DNA from: Enterococcus malodoratus ATCC 43197
GTDB lineage: Bacteria > Bacillota > Bacilli > Lactobacillales > Enterococcaceae
Length of the DNA: 64,000 bases
Direction: 5' to 3'
Assembly (NCBI RefSeq): GCF_000407185.1
Contig: NZ_KE136484.1
Location: 186,001 to 250,000 of the forward strand
Shown: positions 41,117-50,069 of the stretch, in pieces
How positions within the stretch are numbered: the stretch's first letter is position 1
How the letters are laid out: the number at the start of each line of letters is the position of its first letter
The notes under the pieces: generated by a model
What the model was told of the DNA's origin: nothing
Databases searched by the model: none
What the model saw: the letters and a program-made list of their open reading frames with translations, nothing else
Translations under genes and position numbers: made by a program

Positions 41117-42586
41117 ATGCAGCTAAGCAAACGTGAAACACATTTGATCGAATTGTTTATCAAACATGGGATGACACTTACCGCTCAAGAGTTAGCTGAA
41201 TTTGCCAATGTTTCCACGAAAACAATTTACCGAACGATCAAAAAAATCAATGAGGCTTCGGATGTCGGAGAATTGATTTCTGCGGAGGTCGGGAAAGGTT
41301 TTCGTTTAGATTATGACAACTATTTAAAAGAAAGTGTGCGCAAACGAGGAGGAGATACGGTTCAAGGTCCGTTAGAAAGAAGAAATACGATCCTGTTGAC
41401 GTTGTTATTCAAATCACCGAAAAAGGTACTGGTTCAAGAATTATTCGCTGACTATTTTGTCAGCAGTACAGTGATCAATAATGATTTGGTACGGATGACG
41501 GAATTTTTACTGGATTACCAACTGGCCTTGATTCGCAAGGGACATAGAATCTCGATTGAAGGCACGGAAAAGCATATTCGAAAAGCGGTCAATCATTTGA
41601 TCAGTGCGAACCGGGTCTGGGAAGAGGACTTTTCCACACAACAAGAAAAAATCAGTTCCTATGATATTAATTTTATCACGTCGTTATTGGAGTATATCGA
41701 AAGAAAGCTGCAAAACGGGATCGCATATCCCTATAACAGCAATATCTTTTCCCATATTTACATCTTGATCAAGCGGGTGCGGGAAGGGGAAATCCACGCG
41801 GATACTTGTGCGGAGCTGCTAGACCCCGATGAAGAGGAATTGATCAGGCAGTATGATCAGCTCTATCAGCTTTCACGAATGGTGATCATCAAGCTGGATC
41901 ACTATCTGAATATTGCCTTACCTGAAAGTGAGACTTTCTACTTATTTCAGTATTTGATTTCTTCTCGAATGGAAAAGGAGCCGATCAAACTGAATCGCAA
42001 GTCGCAGGAAGCGTTGGATATTACCGACTTTTTTGCGGCAGAAATGAGCCGCTTAATGGGGATGAAGGTTGATCATCAGCCCAATCGCCAAGATTTATAC
42101 GAACATATCGATCCTTTATTGTATCGTTTGAAAAATGAGATTATCGTCAAAAATGATTTGCTGGGGGATATTAAGCTGGAATATCCGGAAATTTTTCAGC
42201 AGGTCCAACAGGTCAGTCAGATGGCCGAAAAACAATACCAGTTAAACGAAATAACAGAAGATGAAATTGGGTTTTTAACACTGTATTTTGTGAAATACAA
42301 GGAAATGATCCACTCGAAAAAGCGTGTGTTGATCATGTGCAGCAGCGGGGTAGGAACATCCGAGCTGTTGAAAGTAAAGGTCCGCAAAGCTTTTCCGGAA
42401 TTGGAGATCGTGGATGTTCTATCGGCACGAAAATTTTCGAAGGCACCGGAGAAATATCAAAACATTGATCTGATTTTGACTACCGTCAATTTGACGATTG
42501 AAATGATGATCCCGACGATTTTAGTCAATTCCGTATTTACCAAACAAGACGAAAAAAGAGTGAAAGAGATGTTAGGAGAGATGTGA
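41117..42586 (+). CDS. PRD-containing PTS regulator (BglG/MtlR-like) with C-terminal EIIB domain
   Basis: Transcription activator (489 residues) controlled by PTS phosphorylation. Residues 1-60 form an HTH_11 (AQELAEFANVSTKTIYRTIKK). A second HTH lies near 95-150. Two PRD domains follow (HLISANRVWEEDF..., then LPESETFYLFQYLISSRMEKE), and near 410-425 is an EIIB-type VLIMCSSGVGTSEL with the phosphoacceptor cysteine. No EIIA domain is fused: a separate EIIA gene follows after one base. The ATG at 41117 has AAGGAGG nine bases before it. It probably activates its own operon. Confidence 0.87.
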   Translation: MQLSKRETHLIELFIKHGMTLTAQELAEFANVSTKTIYRTIKKINEASDVGELISAEVGKGFRLDYDNYLKESVRKRGGDTVQGPLERRNTILLTLLFKSPKKVLVQELFADYFVSSTVINNDLVRMTEFLLDYQLALIRKGHRISIEGTEKHIRKAVNHLISANRVWEEDFSTQQEKISSYDINFITSLLEYIERKLQNGIAYPYNSNIFSHIYILIKRVREGEIHADTCAELLDPDEEELIRQYDQLYQLSRMVIIKLDHYLNIALPESETFYLFQYLISSRMEKEPIKLNRKSQEALDITDFFAAEMSRLMGMKVDHQPNRQDLYEHIDPLLYRLKNEIIVKNDLLGDIKLEYPEIFQQVQQVSQMAEKQYQLNEITEDEIGFLTLYFVKYKEMIHSKKRVLIMCSSGVGTSELLKVKVRKAFPELEIVDVLSARKFSKAPEKYQNIDLILTTVNLTIEMMIPTILVNSVFTKQDEKRVKEMLGEM

Positions 42587-42587
42587 G

Positions 42588-43082
42588 ATGACAGCAGAGC
42601 AAATGATGGATGATTTCAGTATCGCGGATGTGATTACGGAAGAATTGATCCAGTTAGAAATGAAAGCGGGCACAAAGGAAGAAGCGATCTATGAATTGAC
42701 GCGCTTGCTGATGGCCAATGGCGATATCGAAGATGAAGATGTTTTCGCGGCGGATGTTTTCGAACGAGAGGCAGAAGGGATGACCGGTATCGGCAATGGG
42801 ATCGCGATCCCCCATGGCAAATCTGACAGCGTAATCAAAACCTCGCTAGTTGTTGGAAAAGTCACTACGCCGATCGAATGGGAATCGTTAGACGAAGAGC
42901 CGGTAAAAGTGATTATCTTATTCGCAGTAAAAAATACCGACGCCAATACGATGCATATCAAACTATTACAGAAGGTTGCGATGCTTTTGGCGGACGAAGA
43001 TTTTATTGAGAATATGGTCAATGCGCAAACCAAAGCGGAAATGATGGAATTGTTATCAAGAGATCCAATGGAAGAAGACTAA
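42588..43082 (+). CDS. PTS fructose-family EIIA component
   Basis: Soluble EIIA (164 residues). IGNGIAIPHGKSD carries the phosphorylated histidine (His76), the standard signature of the fructose/mannitol EIIA fold. It begins one base after the regulator stop, with GGAGAG upstream. It feeds phosphate to the EIIB that follows and probably also to the PRD regulator. Confidence 0.9.
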   Translation: MTAEQMMDDFSIADVITEELIQLEMKAGTKEEAIYELTRLLMANGDIEDEDVFAADVFEREAEGMTGIGNGIAIPHGKSDSVIKTSLVVGKVTTPIEWESLDEEPVKVIILFAVKNTDANTMHIKLLQKVAMLLADEDFIENMVNAQTKAEMMELLSRDPMEED

Positions 43083-43104
43083 AAAGAAAATGGAGGAATA
43101 GAAG

Positions 43105-43419
43105 ATGAAAATTGTTGGAATCGCGGCATGTACATCAGGGATCGCCCACACGTATATCGCCAAACAGAAGCTAGAAAAGGCCGCCAAAGCATTAGGCCAC
43201 ACGGCTCGAATCGAAACACAAGGCACGATCGGAACGGAAGATGAATTAACACCGGAAGAAATCAAAGCAGCAGATGTCGTGATCATTGCGGCAGATATCA
43301 AGATCAGCGGCAAAGATCGTTTTGACGGGAAAAAAGTAGTAGAAATCCCAACCAGTATGGTAATCAAAGCACCAAAAGGCCTGATCAATAAGATCGAAGA
43401 AGAAATTGTGAAGGCGTAA
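43105..43419 (+). CDS. PTS fructose-family EIIB component
   Basis: EIIB (104 residues). MKIVGIAACTSGIAHTYIAKQ includes the active Cys9 and is the hallmark of EIIB-Fru. It ends in KAPKGLINKIEEEI. TGGAGG precedes the ATG. Confidence 0.92.
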   Translation: MKIVGIAACTSGIAHTYIAKQKLEKAAKALGHTARIETQGTIGTEDELTPEEIKAADVVIIAADIKISGKDRFDGKKVVEIPTSMVIKAPKGLINKIEEEIVKA

Positions 43420-43450
43420 ATAAAATTACTAATATAAGGAGATGAATGAA

Positions 43451-44536
43451 ATGTTTAAGCAGCTTCAATTGAAAAAACATGCCCTGACGGCAATCTCGTA
43501 CATGTTACCGGTTGTGGTTACGGCAGGGTTGTTGATCGCGATCGGGAATCTGACTGGTGGCGGGGTCATTGAGAATTATAAGGCCGCGTATTCAGTGCCA
43601 GACGCGTTGGTCTCATTGGGTGTCTTGGGAATGGGCTTGTTGGCACCGGTTATAGCCGGTGCGATCGCTTACTCAATCGCAGACCGTCCCGGTATTGGAC
43701 CTGGTTTGTTTATGGGTCTGATCGCGAATGCTATCGGCGCCGGGTTCTTAGGCGGGATGTTAGGCGGTTATTTGGTTGGTTTCTTCGTATTGTTCTTAGT
43801 GAAAAACTTAAAGGTTCCAAAATGGGCTCAAGGGTTGATGCCAATGATGATCGTACCGCTCTTATCTACTCTGATCATTGGATTATTGATGTTCTTTGTC
43901 ATTGGTTTACCAATCGTTTGGGCAACAGAAGCGTTGACGGAATTCTTAGAAGGCCTGCAAGGTTCTGGGAACTTCTTGTTCGGCTCGATCGTCGGCGGGA
44001 TGGCTGCCTTCGACTTTGGCGGTCCGGTCAATAAAGTCGCGTCGCTCTTTGCGGATGGCTTATTGCTGGAAGGCGTGCAGGGACCAGAAGCAGTGAAAGT
44101 ATTGGCTTCGATGGTACCGCCATTTGGTGTAACGATTTCTTGGGTATTATCAAAAATTTTCCGCAAACCAAAATATTCAAAAGAGGAACAAGACAATATC
44201 AAGCTCGCTTTTCCAATGGGACTTTGTATGATCACAGAAGGTGTTATTCCGATTGCGGCAGTTGATCCATTACGCGTAATCCTTTCTTGTACAGTAGGCG
44301 CGGCAATCGGCGGCGGGTTGAGTATGTCATGGGGCGTTGGTTCGCCTGTTCCATTTGGCGGCGTGTTCATCATTCCGGCAATGACAGATCCATTGAAGTT
44401 CACGTTAGCCTTGCTGATTGGTTCTGCGATTACCGGGATTCTATTGTTCGCCTTGAAGAAGGCACCGGTTGAAAATGAGATCAAAGATGATGAAGAAGAG
44501 GAAGAAGTTGATTTTTCTTCTATCAAGATTTCTTAA
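43451..44536 (+). CDS. PTS fructose-family EIIC membrane component
   Basis: Membrane channel (361 residues, about nine helices). HALTAISYMLPVVVTAGLLIAIG, GFLGGMLGGYLVGFFV and FDFGGPVNKVA are EIIC-Fru blocks, and FPMGLCMITEGVIPIAAVDP is the conserved loop. The acidic C-terminal tail (DDEEEEEVDFSS) is unusual in charge. I take the ATG at 43451 (AAGGAG nine bases upstream) rather than 43442, which overlaps the ribosome site. Confidence 0.9.
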   Translation: MFKQLQLKKHALTAISYMLPVVVTAGLLIAIGNLTGGGVIENYKAAYSVPDALVSLGVLGMGLLAPVIAGAIAYSIADRPGIGPGLFMGLIANAIGAGFLGGMLGGYLVGFFVLFLVKNLKVPKWAQGLMPMMIVPLLSTLIIGLLMFFVIGLPIVWATEALTEFLEGLQGSGNFLFGSIVGGMAAFDFGGPVNKVASLFADGLLLEGVQGPEAVKVLASMVPPFGVTISWVLSKIFRKPKYSKEEQDNIKLAFPMGLCMITEGVIPIAAVDPLRVILSCTVGAAIGGGLSMSWGVGSPVPFGGVFIIPAMTDPLKFTLALLIGSAITGILLFALKKAPVENEIKDDEEEEEVDFSSIKIS

Positions 44537-44553
44537 AAAAGGAGACTTATTGA

Positions 44554-45405
44554 ATGTATGTTTCGATGAAAGAAATGCTGCAAAAAGCCAATCGTGAGAA
44601 CTATGCTGTGATGGCAATCAATTGTTTCAATTTGGAAACGGCCAAGGCAGTCATTGAAGCCGCGGAAGAAATGCGATCGCCGATCATTGTTGATTTGCTG
44701 CAGGATCATTTGAAGGAGCACTTGGATATTCGCTATTTGACCCAGCCAATTATTCGAATGGCGAACAATGCCAAAGTCGAGGTGGCGATCAACTTGGATC
44801 ATGGACAAGACGCCGCGTTTGTTAAGCAGTGTCTGCATGAAGGGTTTTCCAGTGTCATGATGGATGCTTCGATGTACCCGCTGGAGGAAAATATCCGCAT
44901 CACCAAAGCGATGGTGGAGCTGGCGCAAATTTATAATGCCAGTGTGGAGGCCGAGGTTGGCGACATGGGTGCTGTGGCAGGCGATCATTTTACGAATGAT
45001 GAGATGTACACGGACCCAGATGACGCGATTCGATTTATCCAAGAAACTGGCGTGGACTGTTTGGCATTGTCTTATGGCTCCAGCCATGGGGATTATCCAG
45101 AGGGGTATGTGCCGGATTTCCGTTTCGATATCGTGGAGAAAATTAAAGCCGCGACGAATTTGCCATTAGTGCTACACGGTGGATCAGGGGCAGGGGAGAA
45201 AAATATTTTCCGCTCGATCGAATTAGGAATCAACAAAATCAATGTCGGTTCAGATTTTATGAAGGCGCAAAAGACCGAAATTGAAAAGCAATTAAGCGAA
45301 AATCCAGAAGTGGATTATCCGACGCTGATCCATCAAACGATGGCGGCGGGAAAAGAAGTAGTCAAACGGTACATCGAACTTTCGGGTTCTAAAAATAAAT
45401 CATAA
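44554..45405 (+). CDS. class II ketose-bisphosphate aldolase (first of two)
   Basis: Zinc-dependent aldolase (283 residues) of the FbaA/GatY/KbaY family. NLDHGQD gives the catalytic Asp and a zinc His near residue 85, EAEVGDMG a family glutamate, SSHGDY the second zinc His and LHGGSGAGE the third, with NVGSDF binding the phosphate. Expected to cleave a ketose 1,6-bisphosphate or a phosphoketose to DHAP plus an aldehyde. AAAGGAG is upstream. It lies directly after EIIC and 24 bases before a second class II aldolase. Confidence 0.85.
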   Translation: MYVSMKEMLQKANRENYAVMAINCFNLETAKAVIEAAEEMRSPIIVDLLQDHLKEHLDIRYLTQPIIRMANNAKVEVAINLDHGQDAAFVKQCLHEGFSSVMMDASMYPLEENIRITKAMVELAQIYNASVEAEVGDMGAVAGDHFTNDEMYTDPDDAIRFIQETGVDCLALSYGSSHGDYPEGYVPDFRFDIVEKIKAATNLPLVLHGGSGAGEKNIFRSIELGINKINVGSDFMKAQKTEIEKQLSENPEVDYPTLIHQTMAAGKEVVKRYIELSGSKNKS

Positions 45406-45429
45406 TGATGAGAATGGAGACAAAGTCAA

Positions 45430-46329
45430 ATGTTAATTAATATGAAGCAAATGTTGGAAATCGCCAAGGAAAACAAATTCGCCGTAGGAGCGTTCAATGT
45501 CGCAGACAGTAATTTCTTACGAGTAGTGATAGAAGCAGCTGAAGAAAATGATGCGCCGGCAATCATTGCGGTTCATCCAACCGAGTTAGACTTTACAAAA
45601 GATGAATTTTTCCAATATGCAGTCTCTCGCGCAAAAAATAGTTCTGTACCATTTGTTATTCACATGGACCATGGGGATAGCTTGGCAAGTATCATGCGCG
45701 CTGTCCACTGCGGCTTCAGCTCGGTCATGATCGATGGTTCGCTCCTTCCGTTTGAAGAAAATATCGCGATTACGAAAGAAGTCGTGGATGTTTGTCATAA
45801 AATCGGCGTTTCAGTCGAGGGTGAGTTAGGAACGATCGGTAATACGGGAACGTCTGTTGAAGGCGGTGTGTCAGAGGTTATCTACACGAGACCAGAGGAT
45901 GCGGACGAATTCATTGAAAAAACTGGGATCGATACTTTAGCAGTAGCAATCGGTACGGCCCACGGAATTTATCCAAAAGATGTGAAGCCAGAATTGAAGA
46001 TGGATGTACTGGAAGAAATTAAGAGCAAGGTCGAGATTCCGTTGGTATTACACGGCGGATCAGCCAATCCAGATGAAGAAATCGCGAAGGCCGTTCAAAT
46101 CGGGATTCAAAAGGTCAATATTTCTTCTGATTACAAATATGCCTTCTATAAAAAATGCCGTGAAATTCTTGCGACAACGGAATTGTGGGACCCAAATGCG
46201 ATCTATCCAGAATGTATCGATGCAGCGAAAGCTGTCGTAAAACAAAAAATGGAACTGTTCAACTCGATCGGTCAAGCAGCCGTTTATCGTAAAGAAAACG
46301 TCCAACCTTGGAGACAAGAACAAAATTAA
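45430..46329 (+). CDS. class II ketose-bisphosphate aldolase (second of two)
   Basis: Zinc aldolase (299 residues) only distantly similar to the preceding one. It has IHMDHGDS (catalytic Asp, zinc His), VEGELGTIGNTG, GTAHGIYP and VLHGGSANPDEE, with NISSDYKYAFYKK in place of the NVGSDF of its neighbour. The YKYAFYKKCREIL stretch resembles the long-form fructose-bisphosphate aldolases. The two aldolases differ in the phosphate-binding loop and may take different substrates or stereoisomers. A hairpin follows its stop. Confidence 0.83.
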   Translation: MLINMKQMLEIAKENKFAVGAFNVADSNFLRVVIEAAEENDAPAIIAVHPTELDFTKDEFFQYAVSRAKNSSVPFVIHMDHGDSLASIMRAVHCGFSSVMIDGSLLPFEENIAITKEVVDVCHKIGVSVEGELGTIGNTGTSVEGGVSEVIYTRPEDADEFIEKTGIDTLAVAIGTAHGIYPKDVKPELKMDVLEEIKSKVEIPLVLHGGSANPDEEIAKAVQIGIQKVNISSDYKYAFYKKCREILATTELWDPNAIYPECIDAAKAVVKQKMELFNSIGQAAVYRKENVQPWRQEQN

Positions 46330-46335
46330 TCGGAG

Positions 46336-46365
46336 CAGCCAAGGGAGATTCCCTTGGCTGTTTTT
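46336..46365 (+). terminator. intrinsic terminator or attenuator before the fructokinase gene
   Basis: An 11-bp perfect stem (CAGCCAAGGGA with TCCCTTGGCTG), a 3-base loop and five T, only 12 bases before the next start codon. It would lower fructokinase expression relative to the rest of the operon. Confidence 0.8.
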
Positions 46366-46376
46366 AGGAGGAAATC

Positions 46377-47240
46377 ATGCTATATGGCGGGATTGAAGCT
46401 GGCGGAACAAAATTTGTTTGTGCCGTAGCCGACGAAAAGTTACAAATAAAAGAAAAAATCAGTATCGCGACAACCGATCCGCAAACGACCTTCAAGCAGG
46501 TCTTTGCTTTCTTTGATCGATACCCAATCGAGGCGCTGGGGATCGGGTCTTTTGGACCAATCGGGATTCAACCAGATCAAGAAAATTACGGACATATTTT
46601 AGCGACTCCTAAAGAAGGCTGGGCAGGTGTGGATTTCTTAGGACAAATGAAACAACGATATAAGGTTCCAACAGCTTGGACAACGGATGTAAATGCGGCG
46701 GCGTTTGGCGAGATCAAACGTGGAGCGGCGAAAGGAAGACATAGTTGTATCTATCTGACGATTGGTACGGGGATCGGCGGCGGTGTCGTGATCAACGATG
46801 AGGTTTTTGAAGGAATCAGTCATCCTGAGATAGGGCATCTATATATCAAACGGGCAGCGGAAGATACCTACCAAGGAACCTGTCCTTACCATAAAGATTG
46901 TTTGGAAGGATTAGCCGCGGGGCCTTCACTAGAAGCACGAACGGGGATCAAGGGTGAGGAGCTGCCGTTAGATCATCCAATCTGGGACTTGCAGGCGAAT
47001 TATCTGGCGCAGGCTCTAATGTCTTATACCTTGATTTTGGCACCAGAAATAATCATTTTAGGTGGTGGTGTAATGAATCAAGATCACCTGCTTAAAAAGA
47101 TTCAGCAGCAATTCAGCGAATTGATGGCCGGTTATATGGAAACACCGAAAGCCGAGGACTATATTGTTCGCTGGGGGTTGCCGAATGAGAGTGGCTTGAT
47201 CGGTGCACTGCTGTTAGCACAAAGAGAACGAGAATATTAA
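46377..47240 (+). CDS. scrK: ROK-family fructokinase
   Basis: Sugar kinase (287 residues) of the ROK family. GGIEAGGTKF (residues 4-13) is the ATP loop, GTGIGGGVV the second, and HPEIGHLYIKR with CPYHKDCLEG gives the ROK His/Cys zinc site. It is typical of bacterial fructokinases that phosphorylate free fructose to fructose 6-phosphate. Its role next to a fructose-type PTS is to rescue unphosphorylated fructose, perhaps released from a disaccharide phosphate; that is inference. AGGAGG precedes the ATG. Confidence 0.85.
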   Translation: MLYGGIEAGGTKFVCAVADEKLQIKEKISIATTDPQTTFKQVFAFFDRYPIEALGIGSFGPIGIQPDQENYGHILATPKEGWAGVDFLGQMKQRYKVPTAWTTDVNAAAFGEIKRGAAKGRHSCIYLTIGTGIGGGVVINDEVFEGISHPEIGHLYIKRAAEDTYQGTCPYHKDCLEGLAAGPSLEARTGIKGEELPLDHPIWDLQANYLAQALMSYTLILAPEIIILGGGVMNQDHLLKKIQQQFSELMAGYMETPKAEDYIVRWGLPNESGLIGALLLAQREREY

Positions 47241-47286
47241 AGCAACCGCAGTCTTTCTTAATGAAGGACTGCGGTTGCTTTTTTTG
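47241..47286 (+). terminator. intrinsic terminator at the end of the fructose-type operon
   Basis: A 13-bp perfect stem (AGCAACCGCAGTC with GACTGCGGTTGCT) followed by seven T. Confidence 0.88.
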
Positions 47287-47288
47287 TA

Positions 47289-47320
47289 CTGTGACAAAGG
47301 CTATTTGCGGCTGTGACAAA
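47289..47320 (+). promoter_or_regulatory. paired direct repeats upstream of the sugar-acid operon
   Basis: CTGTGACAAA occurs at 47289 and again at 47311, 22 bp (two helical turns) apart, 42 bp before a TATAAT (47362-47367) that has no good -35 box. This arrangement suits an activator; the PRD regulator encoded next is the natural candidate. Confidence 0.45.
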
Positions 47321-47390
47321 ATTAGGTTTGAAAACCAAACCAGCTCGTTTATGATTCTCGTTATAATGAACATGTCAGGAGGGAAAGAAA

Positions 47391-49421
47391 ATGAATGAAC
47401 GGATCCGAAATATTCTGACCATATTAACAAAAAGGCCTGAAATAAAAATGGCCGAACTGACAGCAGAGCTTGGGTTAACTAGAAGGCAAATTAATTACGC
47501 CATCAACCAATTTAATTCTGAATTGATCACTCAGAAAATCCCAAGTATCGAACGTAACCATGCCGGCGATTTTAATGTCCCTTTAGAAGTATTACAAATG
47601 CTGGCAACACAACAAAAGCAAACGATGATCCCTTCAGATGATGAAAGAGCGGCGCTGCTCTCAATGTTTCTAATTACGAATATTGAGTACGTCAGTGTCG
47701 ATCATCTTAGCGAGTTTCTCGGAGTGGGGAAGACCACGGTAGCTGAGGACTTAAAAAGAGCCGACCAGCTGATTCTTAAGTACTATTTATCGCTGAAATA
47801 TGATCGAGTAAAAGGCTACCAAATCGAAGGATCAGAACACAAGGTTTTACAGCTTCTAGCAGATTTGGTAAAGCGTTACCCAGTCTTTAAGCGGGAGGAA
47901 ATGCTTGGACAGCTAAGTATTCAGGTATCAAAAGAAGAAGTTATTCATCTGATTCACAACATGGAGCAAATGCTGCACCTGAGCTATTCAGATGAATCCC
48001 TGGAGTACTTAAAAACTACGTTGCCGCTACTTTTAGCTCGAGGTATTGCCGAAAGTAAGCTAGGAGCAGCCGATTTTTTTGAGGGTGAGGTAAGAGACAC
48101 GCCGGAATACCGGTTTTTGAATGTTTTAATCAAAGAGACTGAGTGGCAGCTCTCCAGCAGCTATCTTGAATGGATGACGTTGCTTTTCTTGATATCTAAT
48201 ATTTTTGAAAAGAAAACGACTCAAGAATTTGATTCGGATCGCCGCTTGAAAGAATTGATCCATGAGATGGTGACCAACTTTGAACAGCAGACATTCATAA
48301 CGATCGAAGATAGAGAAAACTTTGAACGTCGAATTTTAAATCATCTGCGCCCCGCTTGTTTCCGGATCAAGTATAACTTGAGTTTAGGGGTTTATTCTTT
48401 AGACAGCTTGATCCAAGACAGCAATCACGCGATCTTGAGCGATTTAATGAAGGAGCTCATTGTTCCAACAGAAAATTGGTTGAGAAGAGCTTTTCCTAAT
48501 GATGAGTTAGATCTTCTTTCTTACTACTTTGGTTTTCAGTTGAGTAATCAGCATCTTATCAAAAAACAAAAGCCAAGGGCAGTTGTTGTTTGTACAAACG
48601 GCGTGATGGTTTCAAAAGTGATTCGGGAAAGTTTAGAAAAACTTTTTACCGAGCTGCAATTTCTGTCATCGTTCTCTGTCCGTGATTTTTATCAATTTGA
48701 AGTGGATTACGATCTGGTTTTTACGACTATTCCATTGGAAACGGATTTGCCCCAATTTATTATTGATCCAATCATGACCTATAAGGAGCAAATCAGTTTA
48801 CGCTATCGGGTTTTGAATGAACTTGGAATCAATGAAGTCGATCAATCCGTTGATCGATTGCTTGGGATCATTCAGAAATATTCTGATGTCTCCAGCTCTA
48901 AAGAATTAAAAGAGGAACTGCAATACTTTTTACTGCAAGAAAAACAAGATTCTCCCTTAGAAAATACCAAGGTCTTGCCTGCGTTGACCTATTACTTGAA
49001 ACCAAATTACATCACGGTGATTGAGGAAGAGATCCTTTGGGAAGATGCGGTGGCCTTAGCGTGTAAGCCGCTGATGGATAATCAAATTATCACGGAAGAT
49101 TTTTTATCCGATTGCCTTCAGCAAATAAGGCAGCCCAACTATGCCGGCTATTTTGGTGAGAAGACATGCATCCCTCACACAACTGTTGAACATGGGATTC
49201 AAAGAGAAGGGATCAGTTTATTAATCAGTAAAAAGCCGATAGCGTTTCCTAATCGAAAAGGGATTCAGATTATTTTTCCCTTATCGTTTCTTGATTTAAC
49301 GAAACATTTGAAAGCGATTAACCAAATCGCGGATATTAGTACCAATCAGGAATTTTTAAAAGAATTATTTTCTAAAAATGAAACAAAATCAATTTATCAA
49401 TTCATTCGACATTTTACATGA
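47391..49421 (+). CDS. PRD-containing PTS regulator with EIIB and EIIA domains
   Basis: Large activator (676 residues). Domains in order: HTH (LTAELGLTRRQINYAINQFN, residues 25-45), second HTH (LSEFLGVGKTTVAEDLKRA, near 105-125), two PRDs (about 170-390), an EIIB-Gat-like domain (VVVCTNGVMVSKV near 400) and an EIIA-Mtl-like domain (about 530-676, with CIPHTTVEHG). Phosphorylation by HPr and by the operon EII would switch it. It is first in its operon, 15 bases before the aldolase gene. Confidence 0.87.
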   Translation: MNERIRNILTILTKRPEIKMAELTAELGLTRRQINYAINQFNSELITQKIPSIERNHAGDFNVPLEVLQMLATQQKQTMIPSDDERAALLSMFLITNIEYVSVDHLSEFLGVGKTTVAEDLKRADQLILKYYLSLKYDRVKGYQIEGSEHKVLQLLADLVKRYPVFKREEMLGQLSIQVSKEEVIHLIHNMEQMLHLSYSDESLEYLKTTLPLLLARGIAESKLGAADFFEGEVRDTPEYRFLNVLIKETEWQLSSSYLEWMTLLFLISNIFEKKTTQEFDSDRRLKELIHEMVTNFEQQTFITIEDRENFERRILNHLRPACFRIKYNLSLGVYSLDSLIQDSNHAILSDLMKELIVPTENWLRRAFPNDELDLLSYYFGFQLSNQHLIKKQKPRAVVVCTNGVMVSKVIRESLEKLFTELQFLSSFSVRDFYQFEVDYDLVFTTIPLETDLPQFIIDPIMTYKEQISLRYRVLNELGINEVDQSVDRLLGIIQKYSDVSSSKELKEELQYFLLQEKQDSPLENTKVLPALTYYLKPNYITVIEEEILWEDAVALACKPLMDNQIITEDFLSDCLQQIRQPNYAGYFGEKTCIPHTTVEHGIQREGISLLISKKPIAFPNRKGIQIIFPLSFLDLTKHLKAINQIADISTNQEFLKELFSKNETKSIYQFIRHFT

Positions 49422-49436
49422 GAAGAGAGGTTTGAC

Positions 49437-50069
49437 ATGAAACTAAAAGATTATCCGCGTTTCACGATTATCATGCGAGGGTACACTTTTCAACAAGCTG
49501 ATGCAATTTTAAAAGCGATGAAAAGTTTAGAAAATGATTTTGCCGTGGAGATGACATTGAATACACCTGATGTCTTGAGTCAAATCAAACAGTTAACCGA
49601 AAAATATGGAAAGACCATTCATATTGGAGCTGGAACTGTTCGGACAATGAAGGATGTTAAAGAAGCCGTTCAAGCAGGGGCTGAATTTTTACTAGGTCCG
49701 CATATTTTTACTAAGGAAATGCTGAATTATGCTAAACAGCATGGGGTGCTTGCAGTACCAGCGGCAATGACGCCTTCGGAAATCAATGAAATGTTTGATC
49801 TAGGTGCGGACATTGTTAAAATTTTCCCAGCTTCAGTGGTGTCGCCGCGCTTCTTCAAGGACGTACAGGCGCCGTTAGGAAAATTACCCTTGATGGGTGT
49901 GGGAGGGATTTCGGTAGAGAACGCACAAGCTTTTTTTGAAAATGGTGCGAGCTATTTAGGGCTTGGATCAGGCATGTTTAACAAAAGCGATTTAGAAAGT
50001 TTAGATAGTGATAAGTTAGCGGAATCTATGCAGAAATTACTTTCCAAGGTGGAAGGAGTAGGTGTTTGA
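49437..50069 (+). CDS. 2-keto-3-deoxy-6-phosphogluconate/galactonate-type aldolase
   Basis: Class I aldolase (210 residues) cleaving a 2-keto-3-deoxy-6-phospho sugar acid to pyruvate and glyceraldehyde 3-phosphate. VEMTLNTPD holds the catalytic Glu, HIGAGTV the phosphate loop start, and DIVKIFPAS the Schiff-base lysine (near residue 128). GVGGISVENAQ completes the barrel. The GluEd (gluco) and DgoA (galacto) forms cannot be told apart here. It overlaps the next gene by one base. Confidence 0.85.
   Translation: MKLKDYPRFTIIMRGYTFQQADAILKAMKSLENDFAVEMTLNTPDVLSQIKQLTEKYGKTIHIGAGTVRTMKDVKEAVQAGAEFLLGPHIFTKEMLNYAKQHGVLAVPAAMTPSEINEMFDLGADIVKIFPASVVSPRFFKDVQAPLGKLPLMGVGGISVENAQAFFENGASYLGLGSGMFNKSDLESLDSDKLAESMQKLLSKVEGVGV

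Noticed and set aside
43828-44526. Reverse-strand frame (232 codons) over the fructose-type EIIC gene
   Set aside because: Shadow of a conserved membrane protein; low-complexity composition and no upstream ribosome site.
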